A stretch of DNA of 64,000 bases from Isoetes taiwanensis (GCA_021234155.1 JAJEKV010000071.1:1433138-1497137), one strand, 5' to 3'; counted from the first letter of the stretch, positions 34,127-44,852 are shown. Notes: generated from the sequence alone by a model not told the origin. Numbers and translations: made by a program.

Positions 34127-34414
34127 ATGCGATACTTCACCATTCTTGAAGAAGGGAGGAAGATCTCATGTGGATGGTTAGTAGGGGATGATGCAGCATT
34201 GTGGAGGAGTTTGGTCTTTCACCAAATCTTCCCTGAGGATTTGTACCAAGCCATCACTCCTCTTAGCCTAATAGAAGAGGAAGATCTTGTAGTTCAGGTT
34301 ACTGAGACCTGGTTAGGGGAATTCGTAGGAGATAGAAACGCCCCTGCAGCCGGGGTGTTCAATCCCTTTTGCTCTTGGGTGGAAGGGAGGATTGTAGTAA
34401 GGGTTTTCAGTTGA
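34127..34414 (+). CDS. LINE leader ORF (95 aa), function unknown
   Basis: It starts with ATG 82 bp inside the element (MRYFTILEEGRKISCGWLVG) and ends in VEGRIVVRVFS just before ORF1. It is acidic in the middle (SLIEEEDLVVQVTE), with no domain recognised. The DDAALWRS segment faintly resembles DEDLWRF in the trailing ORF. It could be a real small protein or an upstream ORF that tunes ORF1 translation. Confidence 0.4.
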   Translation: MRYFTILEEGRKISCGWLVGDDAALWRSLVFHQIFPEDLYQAITPLSLIEEEDLVVQVTETWLGEFVGDRNAPAAGVFNPFCSWVEGRIVVRVFS

Positions 34415-34428
34415 GTTTGTGTGTATGT

Positions 34429-36471
34429 ATGATTTGCAAGGTGGTAAGGAGTGATTATAAAATGGGGTGTGGGGCCGGCTTGGAAGGGAATGAAAGCCTC
34501 ACCTCGGGGTCTGTGAAGATGGCAGATGGACAGATTTTGGGAAATGTTGATAGGACAGTTGGGACAGCAGTGGGGACAGCACAAGGGGGTACAGGCCTTG
34601 GTACGGGCACTGGGATAGATTCTGGTTTGGAGATTGAAAAGGCATTTTTTGGACTGTTACGTAAGTTGAGCAGAAAAGGAAAGGAGCAACTGAAACAGCT
34701 TGCTGAGGCGCTGATCGAGCTCGAGAGTGGACAAAGAATCGTCAGCTGTGTCACTTTCGGTGATTTCCTTACTTGGCTGCCGAATATGGTGAACACGCGC
34801 TCTGAGTCGGGAGTGGGACCCTTGCACAGGCAACAGGGAGTGATCAAGCCTATCTTGGAGTATGGCAATGAAGTCCAGGAAGTGGTCAGACGAGAGCTGA
34901 AGAATCAGCACGTCCCGGCCTGTGTGGGTAAGCTCAGAAACCCTGCTGTTGAGATTAAACTAAAATATCTTTCAAGTTTGGGTCTCATTGGTTGTGTGCG
35001 CCACGAGGGAGTGCGGTTGCAGTCCCTGAAAATAGAGCTTGAGAAGGATAAAGACATCTCTATCAGGAATATTTACTGGACTGAATTTCCTTTTTTTATA
35101 GTTGAATGTGAAAATCCACAAACAGCTACCTTACTATTAAAAAAAGGAACTATTACCAAAGCCAACACCCAGGTTTTTTTCCAGAAATGGTACCCTGGCT
35201 TCGACCCTCAAAATCTGAGTGAGCTTTTCCATCCAGCATGGACTTCCCTACAGGGTCTAAATCCAATGTACTGGAATGAGCAGTCCCTACTGTCTCTTTT
35301 CAAAGACACTGGAAATTATATTGCTTTAGAGGTCTCCTCTGATAGGCCCCCTAGAGTTTGGGCCCAAATTGACCTTTTGAAACCAATTCCCTGTAGTATT
35401 CAATATATTGACTACTTTGGGAATTCCAGAGCTTTAAAATTGGCCTGGAATGGTCTTCCACAACCTTGTGGCATCTGTGGCATCCGGCTTCATGGTGGTG
35501 GGGTATGCATGGGATCCCGGGCAGTAAAAGAATCCAAACAGCCGCCAAAAGAGGAGGAATGGATCACTCCTAGGAAAGTGAAAAAAGTAAGCACGACTGC
35601 CCAAAAAGTTAAAAAAAATATCAATGGGAGTGCAAAAAGGAAAGCAAAAAAATTGAAGGAGAGGCAGCTGCAAGAAGAAAATCAAAAGACTCAGAAGACT
35701 GAGTGGAGGAAAAAAGTTAGGTTCAGTGATGCTAATGCTGTTGTCAAGGTCCTTTACAGTGCTAAGGGGAAAGAGATCCTCGACCCTGATGCGTTGGTGG
35801 TAACCCCGGCCCATGAACACAGGGCCAAGGTTCTTACCATTGAAGAACCTATGGCTCCTCCAATAAATGATTTCTCAGAGTCTGATGACTCTGGAGGCAA
35901 ATTTCTTGAACAGGGCGAACCCTCCTTCAAAATTTCACCTCCCCCTGTCAAGAATCTTTTTAAGGAACAGCCCCCCCTGCAAATGACTGATCAGTCTCCT
36001 ATAAGGGCTGGTGATCAGATGACTCAGGGTGGGACTGAGCAGCAGCAAGCTGCTGGCTCCCAAGGAAGAGAATCTGAGTCTGAGGTTGGTGACTTGGTGA
36101 TACAAGAAGAATTTGAACAGCTGCAAGATGTGGTTTCCCCTACAGGGGAACTAGAATCTCAGGATATTCTCCCTACTGGTCTAATGGTAGGTGACTCCCA
36201 AATTCCTCTGCAGCAGGAGGAGCAGTTGTCCCTTCCTAAGTTAGGAGCCTTGGGAGGAGAGGACAAGGAAGTGCCCTCCTCTCTGGGTTTAGAACTTGAA
36301 CTGGACAATCTTCAAGGCAAGTTCTGGGATGATGGGAAGTGTAGTGAAGATGAGTCTGAGGCTATTGAGGCCGAGACTTTTTTCACACCACAAACAACTA
36401 AGAAAACCAGGCAGAGAAAGGTCTACACTCCCAACCAGTATGGGCCTATTACTAGATCCAAAAAACCATGA
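34429..36471 (+). CDS. LINE ORF1: DUF4283-like RNA-binding protein with CCHC knuckle
   Basis: The frame is open from before 34,369. The first ATG is at 34,429, with alternatives at 34,462 (MGCGAGLEG) and 34,519 (MADGQILG). A Gly/Thr-rich start and a charged helix lead to a DUF4283-like domain (SIRNIYWTEFPFFIVECENP; FFQKWYPGFDP; LLKPIPCSIQYI). Then comes CGICGIRLHGGGVC, a perfect CX2CX4HX4C zinc knuckle. A Lys-rich region (KVKKNINGSAKRKAKKLKER) and a long acidic Gln/Glu-rich tail follow. Plant L1 ORF1 proteins bind the element RNA in the ribonucleoprotein. The stop TGA overlaps the ORF2 start as ATGA, implying coupled reinitiation. Confidence 0.88.
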   Translation: MICKVVRSDYKMGCGAGLEGNESLTSGSVKMADGQILGNVDRTVGTAVGTAQGGTGLGTGTGIDSGLEIEKAFFGLLRKLSRKGKEQLKQLAEALIELESGQRIVSCVTFGDFLTWLPNMVNTRSESGVGPLHRQQGVIKPILEYGNEVQEVVRRELKNQHVPACVGKLRNPAVEIKLKYLSSLGLIGCVRHEGVRLQSLKIELEKDKDISIRNIYWTEFPFFIVECENPQTATLLLKKGTITKANTQVFFQKWYPGFDPQNLSELFHPAWTSLQGLNPMYWNEQSLLSLFKDTGNYIALEVSSDRPPRVWAQIDLLKPIPCSIQYIDYFGNSRALKLAWNGLPQPCGICGIRLHGGGVCMGSRAVKESKQPPKEEEWITPRKVKKVSTTAQKVKKNINGSAKRKAKKLKERQLQEENQKTQKTEWRKKVRFSDANAVVKVLYSAKGKEILDPDALVVTPAHEHRAKVLTIEEPMAPPINDFSESDDSGGKFLEQGEPSFKISPPPVKNLFKEQPPLQMTDQSPIRAGDQMTQGGTEQQQAAGSQGRESESEVGDLVIQEEFEQLQDVVSPTGELESQDILPTGLMVGDSQIPLQQEEQLSLPKLGALGGEDKEVPSSLGLELELDNLQGKFWDDGKCSEDESEAIEAETFFTPQTTKKTRQRKVYTPNQYGPITRSKKP

Positions 36472-39400
36472 GGATAGTGACCTGGAATCTTAGGGGAATT
36501 AAAGGTCCCTTGAAGCGTAAGCGTGCAATTATAGCTATGAAGGAGATGAGGGCTGACATCATCCTAGTCCAGGAACACAGGCTGCCAAGCTTTGAAGCTT
36601 CCAATCTTGGGAGATGGGTAATGCCTAATGGCAGCTCCATTTGGTCCCCTGCAGATGGGACAAAGGGAGGGATTTGTATAATTTGGAATTCTCTCCCATT
36701 AGTTGGCTCTTACCAAAGCCCCAGTGGTAGATGGCAGGTGGTTTTCCTAAAAATTAATGAGGAGGTAGTTGGGATCATTAATGTTTATGCTTCCACTGAT
36801 CCGGGGGAGAGGGAAAAACAATGGAAAGAGATGGCAGACTGGTTGAATTCCCAAAAGGCTGACTGTTGGATTTTAAGTGGAGATTTCAACAATACCCCCC
36901 AGTGGGACCAGAAACTTGGGAAAAAGTTGAATATGACAAGGAATGAAAGGGTTCAGTGGGACAGACTGATATCCCTTTTTGTTTATCAAGCACCATCTTC
37001 CTCAAATGTGTATTCATGGAGCAACAAAAGGGTAGGGAATGACAGGGTTTTCTGTCTTCTTGACAGGTTCTATACTAGAGATTGCTCTTGGCCTCAGATG
37101 ATCATCAAAGGTGACCACAGTAACTCAATTTCAGACCATTTCCCCCAGCATTTGGAGTATGGGAACTCACTCAAGGGAGGGGCCAACTCTCCTTTTAAGT
37201 TAAATACTAGTCTGCTTAATAATAATAGGTTCTGCCAGGACTTTCAGGACTTCTATAAAGCATTGCAACCATTGCAACCGAGCGGATCCATGAAAGGGTT
37301 TGTCATGAGAATGAAACAAATCAAAGATTGGCTAAAAGTCTGGGGTAAAAATTGGAATGACAAATTGAAAAAAGAAAAAAGGGAGATTTATTTACAGATG
37401 AAGGAGGTCAGACAAAGAATTTTTGGAGATCCACACAATGTCATATTACAGCAGGAGGAGGATATTCTGGAAAGGAAGGTTAAGAATATTGAAGAGTCTG
37501 AGGCTCGTGGTCTGATAATTAAAAGTAAATGTGTCAACATTAACCGCATGGATGATGCGCCCAAATTATTCTTCAAAACAGCCAAAGGAAGGATTATGAA
37601 TAATGGAATTGTTTCTATCTCAGAAGATGACCAAATCATATCAGGGCAAGAAAATCTAATGAATTTCTTTCATGAAAAATATAGTAAATTGTTTGCTGAG
37701 GAGGAGGTGGACTCAAAGAGTTTCCAGAAATTCTTTGATAAACTTGGACCAGCTGACCAAGATCTGGATGACACACAGCTCCTAATGTGCCCTACTGAAG
37801 GTGAGTTAGAGAAGGTTCTCAAAGGAATGGCAAGTGGCAAGAGCCCTGGCCCAGATGGCATCCCTCCTGAATTTCTGGTTGCCTTCTGGGACATTCTCAA
37901 GAAGGATGTCACTACCTTTATCCAGGGTGCCTGGTCTGCCCCAAAACTTCATCCTGCTATAAATGCTGGATTAATTGCTCTAATCCCCAAGGTAGATGCT
38001 CCAGCCTCTTTCTCTGATTGGAGACCAATCTCTCTTACCAATGCTACTTATAAAATTTTGGCAAAGATTCTGGCAAACAGAATTAAAGAGACCTTGCAGA
38101 AGATCATCAACCCAGTTCAATCTGCTTTTCTCCCTGGTAGAAGCATCTTGGATAATTTTATTGGTGCCCATGAGGGTCTGCATTGGAACCTTACCTCCAA
38201 ACAGAATTGTATGCTGGTTAAACTGGATTTTAAACGAGCATATGACACCATTCACTGGGAATTTTTATATAGAGCAATGGCTCAGATGGGGTTTTCTGAA
38301 AAAGTGATTAGCAGGATTCATAGCTTAAATGTTGCTGGCTGTTCTGCTGTCCTGGTAAACGGCACCCCATCAAAATTTTTTGAGTGCAAGAGAGGGGTCA
38401 GACAGGGCTGCCCCTTGGCCCCTTACCTTTTCCTAATAGTTGCAGAAATGGTAACAAGGGCGACTACTTCCCTTCTAGCTGCCAAAGAAATCCAGAGCCT
38501 TCAATTGCCTAAGAATTTGGGAGATTTTTCACTAATGCAATATGCAGATGATACTTTTGCCTTCCTTCAAAATGATGGATACAGTCTTCCAAATTTTCTG
38601 CAGATGCTAAACTTGTTTGGAGGAGCCTCTGGGGTTAAACTGAACAAGGACAAAAGCACTATTGTCTTACAATCTGAAGAAGAGATGATTCATGGGATAA
38701 AGGTTACAGGCCATAAAACAGCTACCAAACTGCTTGGCCTCCCTCTAGCTATCAATATGAATCTGACAGGATTATGGGACCCAATAGTCAATAGGATGAA
38801 GAAAAAGATTCAAATGTACCCAAAATCCTTGTCAATTGCAGGTAGGGTCGAGATCATCAATAGTGTGATTGCAAGTACCCACATTTTCTTTTCCTCTGCC
38901 ATCATTGCTGACAAAGCCTCCTATAGGAAGCTGGAGATAGCCATGAGAGATTATATTTGGCAAGGTGCCAGAATGGTATCATGGGATAATTTAACTTTGC
39001 CCAAAAAGGAAGGGGGTTTGGGCTGCAAGGATCTGTTTGTCCAAGCTCAAGCTTTGGCTGCAAAGTTGGTCTGGAGGTCTTTGATGACTAATGATCCCTC
39101 ACCAGCTATGAAACTTATAAAATATTGGTTGGAGGAAACTTCCCTGGTGGGAGCTCCCTCCCTCCCACATCAGCTTCCAGATTCTGCCTTCTATCAGCTT
39201 AACCCTGCTCCTGGTACTTCAAAAATCTTGAGAAGAATCTTCTCTGCCTGGAATCACGCATCTCTGTGCTTCAGAGCTCGACCTCTTGGCTCAACCAATG
39301 ATACTTTTGGCTTTTTCTGGCATCAGGATTTAGCTGAGGAAGAGGAAGGTTGTTTGGCTCTGAAACATCCTCTTAAATATAAAGAATGGTGTCATGCAGG

Positions 39401-40229
39401 TCTTCACACCATTGGGGCTATGAGAATTAATGACAGATGGAAAGACTGGGATGATATCTCTGGAATTCTGGCTGACACTCACACAAATAGAAATATCTAT
39501 GTGGCCCTCACTAGAAACCCAGCTGGAAATCCAGTGGGACATACAAAGGATGCCCCAAATTGGTCATGTGGTGGGCAAGCATACAAAGTCTCCATGATTT
39601 ATAGCCTGCTATTGGACAAATCTCAACTTAAAGTTTGTAGAGCATGGGACTGCCAACAGGACTTAGCCATCACAATTATAAGACAGGGCTGGAAACTTCA
39701 ATGTGCCAATAAAATTGGATTCTTCAGATGGTTAGTGCTGAACAAAAGCCTTAAAACAAATGGTTTCAGGGCCCAATTCAATAATCAAGTCACAGACTTA
39801 TGCCCGCTGGGTTGTGGATCTGTGGAAACAAGTACACATGTCTTCATTTGCCCTTGGTTAGCTCCTTTCTGGCAGTGGATTCTTCCCTTGGTGCAGCAAA
39901 CTCCCTCTGATGAGGTCTCTTTGCTGCACTACCTTAACCAAAGATCCCCCTTTATGGGAACCATTCGGGCTCTCACATGCTGGGCTATTTGGAAACATAG
40001 AAATGGGGTAGCCATTACGGGGTTGGCCCCAGATTTAAACAAGCTCAAAGCTTCTTTTCAGGTCCATTTAGCTGAAGCTGCCATGGCTCACAGAGCAAAA
40101 CAGGGCCTGAACTATGACAGAAAATGGGATTCCCTGGGAACTTTTGATGGTTTCTTCCAATTTTTCTCTCTGCTTTTTAATGATGTGGATTCTTTGGTTG
40201 ACAGAGCTCTTGGTGAGGAGGCATCATGA
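36468..40229 (+). CDS. LINE ORF2: AP endonuclease, reverse transcriptase, zinc knuckle
   Basis: An uninterrupted 1,253-residue frame from the ATG of the ATGA overlap. The N-terminal endonuclease has TWNLRGIKG, VQEHRLPS, LSGDFNNTP and ISDHFP. RT has GPDGIPPEFL, DWRPISLTNATYKILAKILA, FLPGRSILDN, LVKLDFKRAYDTIHW, GVRQGCPLAPYLF and MQYADDTFAF. The C-terminus has the zf-RVT pattern (CPLGCGSVETSTHVFICPW). The endonuclease nicks target DNA and the RT copies the RNA onto the nick. All catalytic motifs I can see are present, so this copy could be active. Confidence 0.95.
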   Translation: MRIVTWNLRGIKGPLKRKRAIIAMKEMRADIILVQEHRLPSFEASNLGRWVMPNGSSIWSPADGTKGGICIIWNSLPLVGSYQSPSGRWQVVFLKINEEVVGIINVYASTDPGEREKQWKEMADWLNSQKADCWILSGDFNNTPQWDQKLGKKLNMTRNERVQWDRLISLFVYQAPSSSNVYSWSNKRVGNDRVFCLLDRFYTRDCSWPQMIIKGDHSNSISDHFPQHLEYGNSLKGGANSPFKLNTSLLNNNRFCQDFQDFYKALQPLQPSGSMKGFVMRMKQIKDWLKVWGKNWNDKLKKEKREIYLQMKEVRQRIFGDPHNVILQQEEDILERKVKNIEESEARGLIIKSKCVNINRMDDAPKLFFKTAKGRIMNNGIVSISEDDQIISGQENLMNFFHEKYSKLFAEEEVDSKSFQKFFDKLGPADQDLDDTQLLMCPTEGELEKVLKGMASGKSPGPDGIPPEFLVAFWDILKKDVTTFIQGAWSAPKLHPAINAGLIALIPKVDAPASFSDWRPISLTNATYKILAKILANRIKETLQKIINPVQSAFLPGRSILDNFIGAHEGLHWNLTSKQNCMLVKLDFKRAYDTIHWEFLYRAMAQMGFSEKVISRIHSLNVAGCSAVLVNGTPSKFFECKRGVRQGCPLAPYLFLIVAEMVTRATTSLLAAKEIQSLQLPKNLGDFSLMQYADDTFAFLQNDGYSLPNFLQMLNLFGGASGVKLNKDKSTIVLQSEEEMIHGIKVTGHKTATKLLGLPLAINMNLTGLWDPIVNRMKKKIQMYPKSLSIAGRVEIINSVIASTHIFFSSAIIADKASYRKLEIAMRDYIWQGARMVSWDNLTLPKKEGGLGCKDLFVQAQALAAKLVWRSLMTNDPSPAMKLIKYWLEETSLVGAPSLPHQLPDSAFYQLNPAPGTSKILRRIFSAWNHASLCFRARPLGSTNDTFGFFWHQDLAEEEEGCLALKHPLKYKEWCHAGLHTIGAMRINDRWKDWDDISGILADTHTNRNIYVALTRNPAGNPVGHTKDAPNWSCGGQAYKVSMIYSLLLDKSQLKVCRAWDCQQDLAITIIRQGWKLQCANKIGFFRWLVLNKSLKTNGFRAQFNNQVTDLCPLGCGSVETSTHVFICPWLAPFWQWILPLVQQTPSDEVSLLHYLNQRSPFMGTIRALTCWAIWKHRNGVAITGLAPDLNKLKASFQVHLAEAAMAHRAKQGLNYDRKWDSLGTFDGFFQFFSLLFNDVDSLVDRALGEEAS

Positions 40230-40560
40230 AGGAGGGCATGCTCGGGAGGTAGATCCTGCTACTGTCCCATTATCAGCACTGGAGATCATCGATGCTCTTT
40301 TCTGGCTTAAGACAGAGGTTATTAGCTGCATCACTTTCAATCGCCTGCTGGAGGATGAGGACCTTTGGAGGTTCAATCCGGAGATAAAGCCATATTTCCG
40401 AGCTAAACTCAAGATCCATGAAGACGCTCGGGATTCCTGGGTTATGTATCTGCTGGACTCTACAGGTTATGGCCCGAATGAACTGGATGATCTGATGTTC
40501 ATTCACACTGAGGAGGCCTTTGCTATCATCACTCTTGAAGGGGTGCCTGATATTCTGTGA
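40230..40560 (+). CDS. LINE trailing ORF after ORF2 (about 110 aa), unknown
   Basis: A frame that enters from inside the ORF2 end (open from 40,114) and continues past the ORF2 stop to 40,560. It contains SALEIIDALFWLKTEVISCI, DEDLWRFNPEIKPYFRAKLK and TGYGPNELDDLMFIHTEEAF. It has no good ATG before MYLLDSTG, so expression would need frameshifting or reinitiation. TEVISCITFNRLL is faintly like QRIVSCVTFGDFL in ORF1. No known domain. It may be a captured host segment or an element accessory domain. Confidence 0.4.
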
Positions 40561-40848
40561 AATTAGTTTGAGACAGGGATTCTTAAAAACTGATGTTGTG
40601 ATCACAAGTCTAGACTATTTTTGATTTGGTTTTATCTGAACTACTATTATAAGGTGTTCTTATTTTGAATGGGTTTCCTTCCCTTAAAGGATTTTGGTGG
40701 CTATCCTTAGCCATCCCTTCCCATGGTGGGGCTTGCTTGCCTACTATGGTTCTTTTTTATGTAAATCTATGTAACTTTTTCATACACTAATATAAATCTG
40801 CCGTTTCCTCAAAAAAAAAAAAAAAAAAAAAAAAAAAATGAAAGGGCA

Positions 40849-41190
40849 AAAGGGGGAAGGGAGGGAGAAAGAGGGTAAAGGGAAAGGAAAATGGCAAAAG
40901 GGGAGGGGAAAGGCGAAAAGGAAGGAGGAAAGAGGGAAATTGGAGAAAATAGAAAATGGAAAAGGGAGGGAAAATCGTAAAAGAGAAAAAGGGTAAAGGA
41001 AAGGTAAAATAGAAAAACAAGAAGGGGAGGGGAAAAAGGGAAAATGGAACATAGATAAATAGAAAGCGCAGAGTAAAAAAATGGAAAAGAAAAACGTGAA
41101 AATATAAGGGCAAAAAGGAATGGGGAAATGAGAAAAAAGAAAAAGCGAAGAGGGATGAAAGGGAAAAGGGAAGAAGGAGAAACTAGCAGT
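40849..41190. repeat. Purine-rich (GA/A) low-complexity tract
   Basis: The plus strand is almost pure A/G. With the purine stretch left of the LINE (34,005-34,045) it forms one tract into which the LINE inserted. Open frames on the opposite strand here are composition artefacts. Confidence 0.85.
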
Positions 41191-42340
41191 AAGACGGGCT
41201 TGAGGTAAAGGGTTAGATGGGATGAACCAAAAGTGAAGATGCCTAAGATGTAATCCCGGATGTACCATGTCGTTGTACTTGATGTTTTATGATTAATGAA
41301 ATTCGTTCTTCAATAGAAAGAAAAATATATTACGCCCCCAGACATGCTCTCAAACATTGATACTAAGTATGTTATGCCTCTAGACATGCTCTTAAACGTT
41401 GACAATAAGATGTTGATTGTAAAAAAGAAGTACTCAAGGACCCTCCCTACCCTAACAGTTACACATGCGTAAAACATGAGTTTCAAGTAATTGAGAACGT
41501 AAAAAGATAGGTTATAAAAGTTACACATGCGTAAAACATGAGTTTCAAGTAATTGAGAACGTAAAAAGATAGGTTATAAAAGTATTGAGATAGGGAGCAA
41601 TCCACATTGTTGAATCCCAAAATATTGCAATCACGTGTATTTTGTTATAAAAAACATCTTCATTGTTCTATATGGATGCTGCCCTATGGCATGACGTAAA
41701 AATAATATCTATCTATCTATGCATTCAAAGACGAATTGGTTCAGAGGACTAAGAAATGTAACCTTATGGTTGGTTTGTTACAAACATTTTATAACCCACG
41801 GATATTGGCAAATGTTTTCTAATTGATATTACTATGATAGTGCTAATTTCCCCACTAATTATGGAATGTGGATAACTGTTTCACAATTTCTGCTTTCCAC
41901 CAGACATAAGTTTAATTAGTGAATGCAACATGATGCTTACACATTAGTTTCTAATCGTCCCTTTTCATGCTACTTTTACCTTTAATAGCGCAAAATAAAA
42001 TCAAAGCATTAGTCCTGTTCTCGATAACAGAAAACAACTTTATGAAGAAGTTATTGCGTTGGTATCACAAAATTAATAGCGCCTAGACCACTGATTTATG
42101 GCAAACATCTAGCTAGAATGGGATTTTACGGTACCTAGTCTATTGATTACAAGAAACTTATCAGCGGACCTCGAAAGCACCAAAGATTTCTTCAGGCCAA
42201 TTTCCATAAAGTCATGGTATCAAGTATTCTATTGTCTAGAAGTAGCAACTTGAATTGATTGTCAAAACATGACTTTCAACTATGATTTAAGCCACCTCAC
42301 CCTCCGGCCATGGAGGGCAACCCTCCGTGCACAGCACCTT
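41191..42340. other. Intergenic, no gene recognised; includes a 62-bp tandem duplication
   Basis: A near-perfect tandem duplication occupies 41,458-41,519 and 41,520-41,581 (unit begins GTTACACATGCGTAAAACAT). A (TCTA)n run lies near 41,708. Otherwise AT-rich non-coding sequence leading to the NLR promoter. Confidence 0.6.
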
Positions 42341-42356
42341 GTTTACTATACTAAAT

Positions 42357-42446
42357 CGGCTGGATTAGTTCAAAGGGGGGGCCATCTGCTTCAATCTGTG
42401 CATAGGCTGGATACTACAGTAGAGGGGGGCTGGATTATTCAAACTA
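42357..42446. repeat. Dispersed short repeat, copy b, in the NLR 5' flank
   Basis: Reverse-orientation match to 25,975-26,060: GGCTGGATACTACAGTAGAG and GCTGGATTAGTTCAAAGGGG. It lies about 130 bp before the NLR start codon and may be a MITE-like sequence. Confidence 0.6.
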
Positions 42447-42574
42447 GCCGCTCACGATTACAGCTCATGAATCCAGGAAGACTTTTTCAAAAATCATCCC
42501 TTTATAAGTCCTTCAATATTCGTCTTTGAGGCCATCTCTACCATTTTATTGTTGTGCATTGTTGGTTGTTCGTA

Positions 42575-44852
42575 ATGGCTTCCAGCAAATCAGTTCAGAC
42601 CTCTATGGCTAATGAGCAAATCAGTTCTGCTATGGCTAATCAGCAAAACAGTTTTGCTATCGCTAATGAGCAAACATATAAGCAAATCATCAAGAAGCTG
42701 GGCAGGGTATGTTACCCGATGGATCCCTGTCGCTTTTTATTCTCAACACTTTTCATTCACTTTATTTGCTAAAACCGTTTTATGCAGAATGGAATCCAAA
42801 AGCTGAATAACAATGTCCCACTGCTGAGGGACGTGACAAAAAGTATATGTGATGTTGCTGGCCAGGCACCCTTAGTCGGTATTTGTGTTCAAGCTCTTGC
42901 CTTGATCATTCAAACTGCAGCAGCTTATACTGAAAATGAAGACAAGGCAAGTGAAGTAATAAAGTATGCCCAATTCTTAAAAGAACGCATGGCAACTATA
43001 GCAGATGCAGGCGGCGATGACGAGTACTTGAAAGAAAATTGCCTGGCATTGCTCTGCGCAGATGCCTCTGAATTTGAGAAATCCAGGTACTTATTATATA
43101 CTTACTTAAAGTTAGATACGCATTTCCCTTTGTGTGCTTAAGCAACAAAATAGAAAAGAGAAATAAAACACATGTCTTTTGTAGAGTAGGGAGTTTAAGT
43201 TAGTAGATCTGCCATTCTTCGAACAATAAAATAAGAACGGAATGTTTGTGGTTCAGGTCCAGGAAACAGGGTTGGGCAAACTGCTTGTGTAGTTTCCATG
43301 GTTTGATCTGTGCCCAGTGTGAGGCAAAGGCCCTTGAGGACCTTGCTAACCGATTGAATAAAATGAATGAGAAACTTACCTTGCACTGTAATACAGTAAT
43401 TTTGAATGCTACCTCTAAGCCGAGCAATGCCCCACTTGGGGATCCTTCTATCAAGCTTAACACAAAAGAGGAATTGCTGGCATTCATAAGGAAGTCGGGA
43501 ACTCGAGTCCTTGCTGTGTGTGGAATGGGGGGCATTGGAAAGACTACTTTGCTGACCAAGTTATATGATGATGAATTTCCAAAGAGAGGCAAAGTTAAGA
43601 AAGCTTTTGTAGAGCTCCCTAGTACCATTACAAAGGAAGTTCAAAGTAAGATCATAATGGAAGTTCAAAGTAAGATCATATATGGATTGGAAGACAAAAA
43701 TGAGACATTCATAAGCACTCAGCAGGGTCAGAATGCATTGCGCAATTGCTTGCAACGTTTAAAGGAAGGGGGCTTTTCCTTGTGCGTGTGCCTATGCATA
43801 GATACTGTATGGAAGGTAAATTATCTAAATGACTTACTGCCACAAGATGTATTTGATGTACTTCCAGAGTCAAGCTGCCTAATGCTATCCACACGCTCCC
43901 TCCAAGTAGCTACGACATTCGGTGGTATTTGTTGTCCAACAAATGCAAATGCATACCAACTTTTTCAGCCCAATTTGCTGGAAATCCAAGAAGCAGAACA
44001 ATTGTTCATGCATTTCGCAATGATTCAAAATAAGGACGAGGAGAAAGGTTTGCTTAAGGCAATAGTTCCCCTATGCCACGGTCTTCCTTTGGCAATTAAA
44101 ACATACGGCAGATATTTTAGAATGCCGCGAAGGCGTAATGAAAACGAGTGGAGGAATGTCCAACAATGCATCTTAAAAGCTACTAAATCCCCATCAACTG
44201 CATATGGCGATGGCGAAGTTCTCGAATCATTAGAACCTAGCATTGACTCTCAATCTGAAGTTGTGCAAGATGCTTTCATTGATGCCGCTCTTTTCTGGCG
44301 TGGATGGCCACTAGAAATGGCTAGATGTGCTCTATATTCTGGAGATGATGATGTTTTAGAAGTCCTTTTAGAGGAGTCCATATTTTACTCCAAGGTTATA
44401 ACAACTTTCGAGCTTGGAAGATTTGGAACCTTTGAAAGACATGTTCTACTAGATTGCCACGACCTCTTTTTTGCCATTGCTGAGAAACGCGCAGAAAACA
44501 AAAATTGGGAATATGTGACTACACTAAAGGCAAGTGCTTATCCTCTTATTATTATAAATATTTTTATATTTGTTTCTCTTTTTAATCAACTTTCTAACTT
44601 GAACGTAGATGCCACTTTTACAAGAAGAAAAGAAAGTAATTCGTGCAATACGTTTTCAACAAACTTTGGAATTTCAAATATTGCAGAAGAACCTACACAT
44701 TAAGTACATAATAGGCACCAACATGTGTAACCTCTCAAGCATAGTATATGATCTCAAAGCTTTGAAGCTATATCAAGGTGTCCACCCAAGCCTTCTCCAG
44801 GTTCGAATTGATCTCAACTCTATCACAAGAAAATGGTACATGGATGGAAAAT
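42575..44852 (+). CDS. NB-ARC resistance protein (NLR), N-terminal and NB-ARC part
   Basis: Exons 42,575-42,706 (MASSKSVQTSMANEQ), 42,788-43,086, 43,257-44,529 and 44,609-44,852. The first two encode a helical N-terminal domain (LVGICVQALALIIQTAAAY; VIKYAQFLKERMATIADAGG) that I cannot assign to CC, TIR or RPW8. NB-ARC follows with P-loop VCGMGGIGKTTLL, a kinase 2-like segment (LCVCLCIDTVWK), RNBS-B-like SSCLMLSTRS, GLPL (CHGLPLAIKTYG) and an MHD-like LLDCHDLF. Such proteins are ATP-switched intracellular immune receptors. The third intron uses a GC donor (AAG|GCAAGT...TAG). A stop (WYMDGK*) ends the frame before the LRRs, so the gene may be broken or another splice exists. Confidence 0.8.

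Larger units (their letters stand above)
34046..40833 (+). mobile_element. Apparently full-length L1-type LINE with intact ORFs
   Basis: A 15-bp target duplication AAAAATGAAAGGGCA flanks it (34,031-34,045 and 40,834-40,848; its A-run merges with the poly(A) tail at 40,811-40,838). The element is about 6.8 kb and carries a 95-codon leader ORF, ORF1, ORF2 and a trailing ORF. The absence of stops in 2,000 codons of ORF1-ORF2 and the intact duplication point to a recent insertion. The 5' end is defined by the left copy of the duplication. Confidence 0.92.

Noticed and set aside
40780-41268. Minus-strand frames rich in Phe/Pro/Leu/Ser
   Set aside because: Opposite strand of a purine-rich low-complexity tract; composition artefact.
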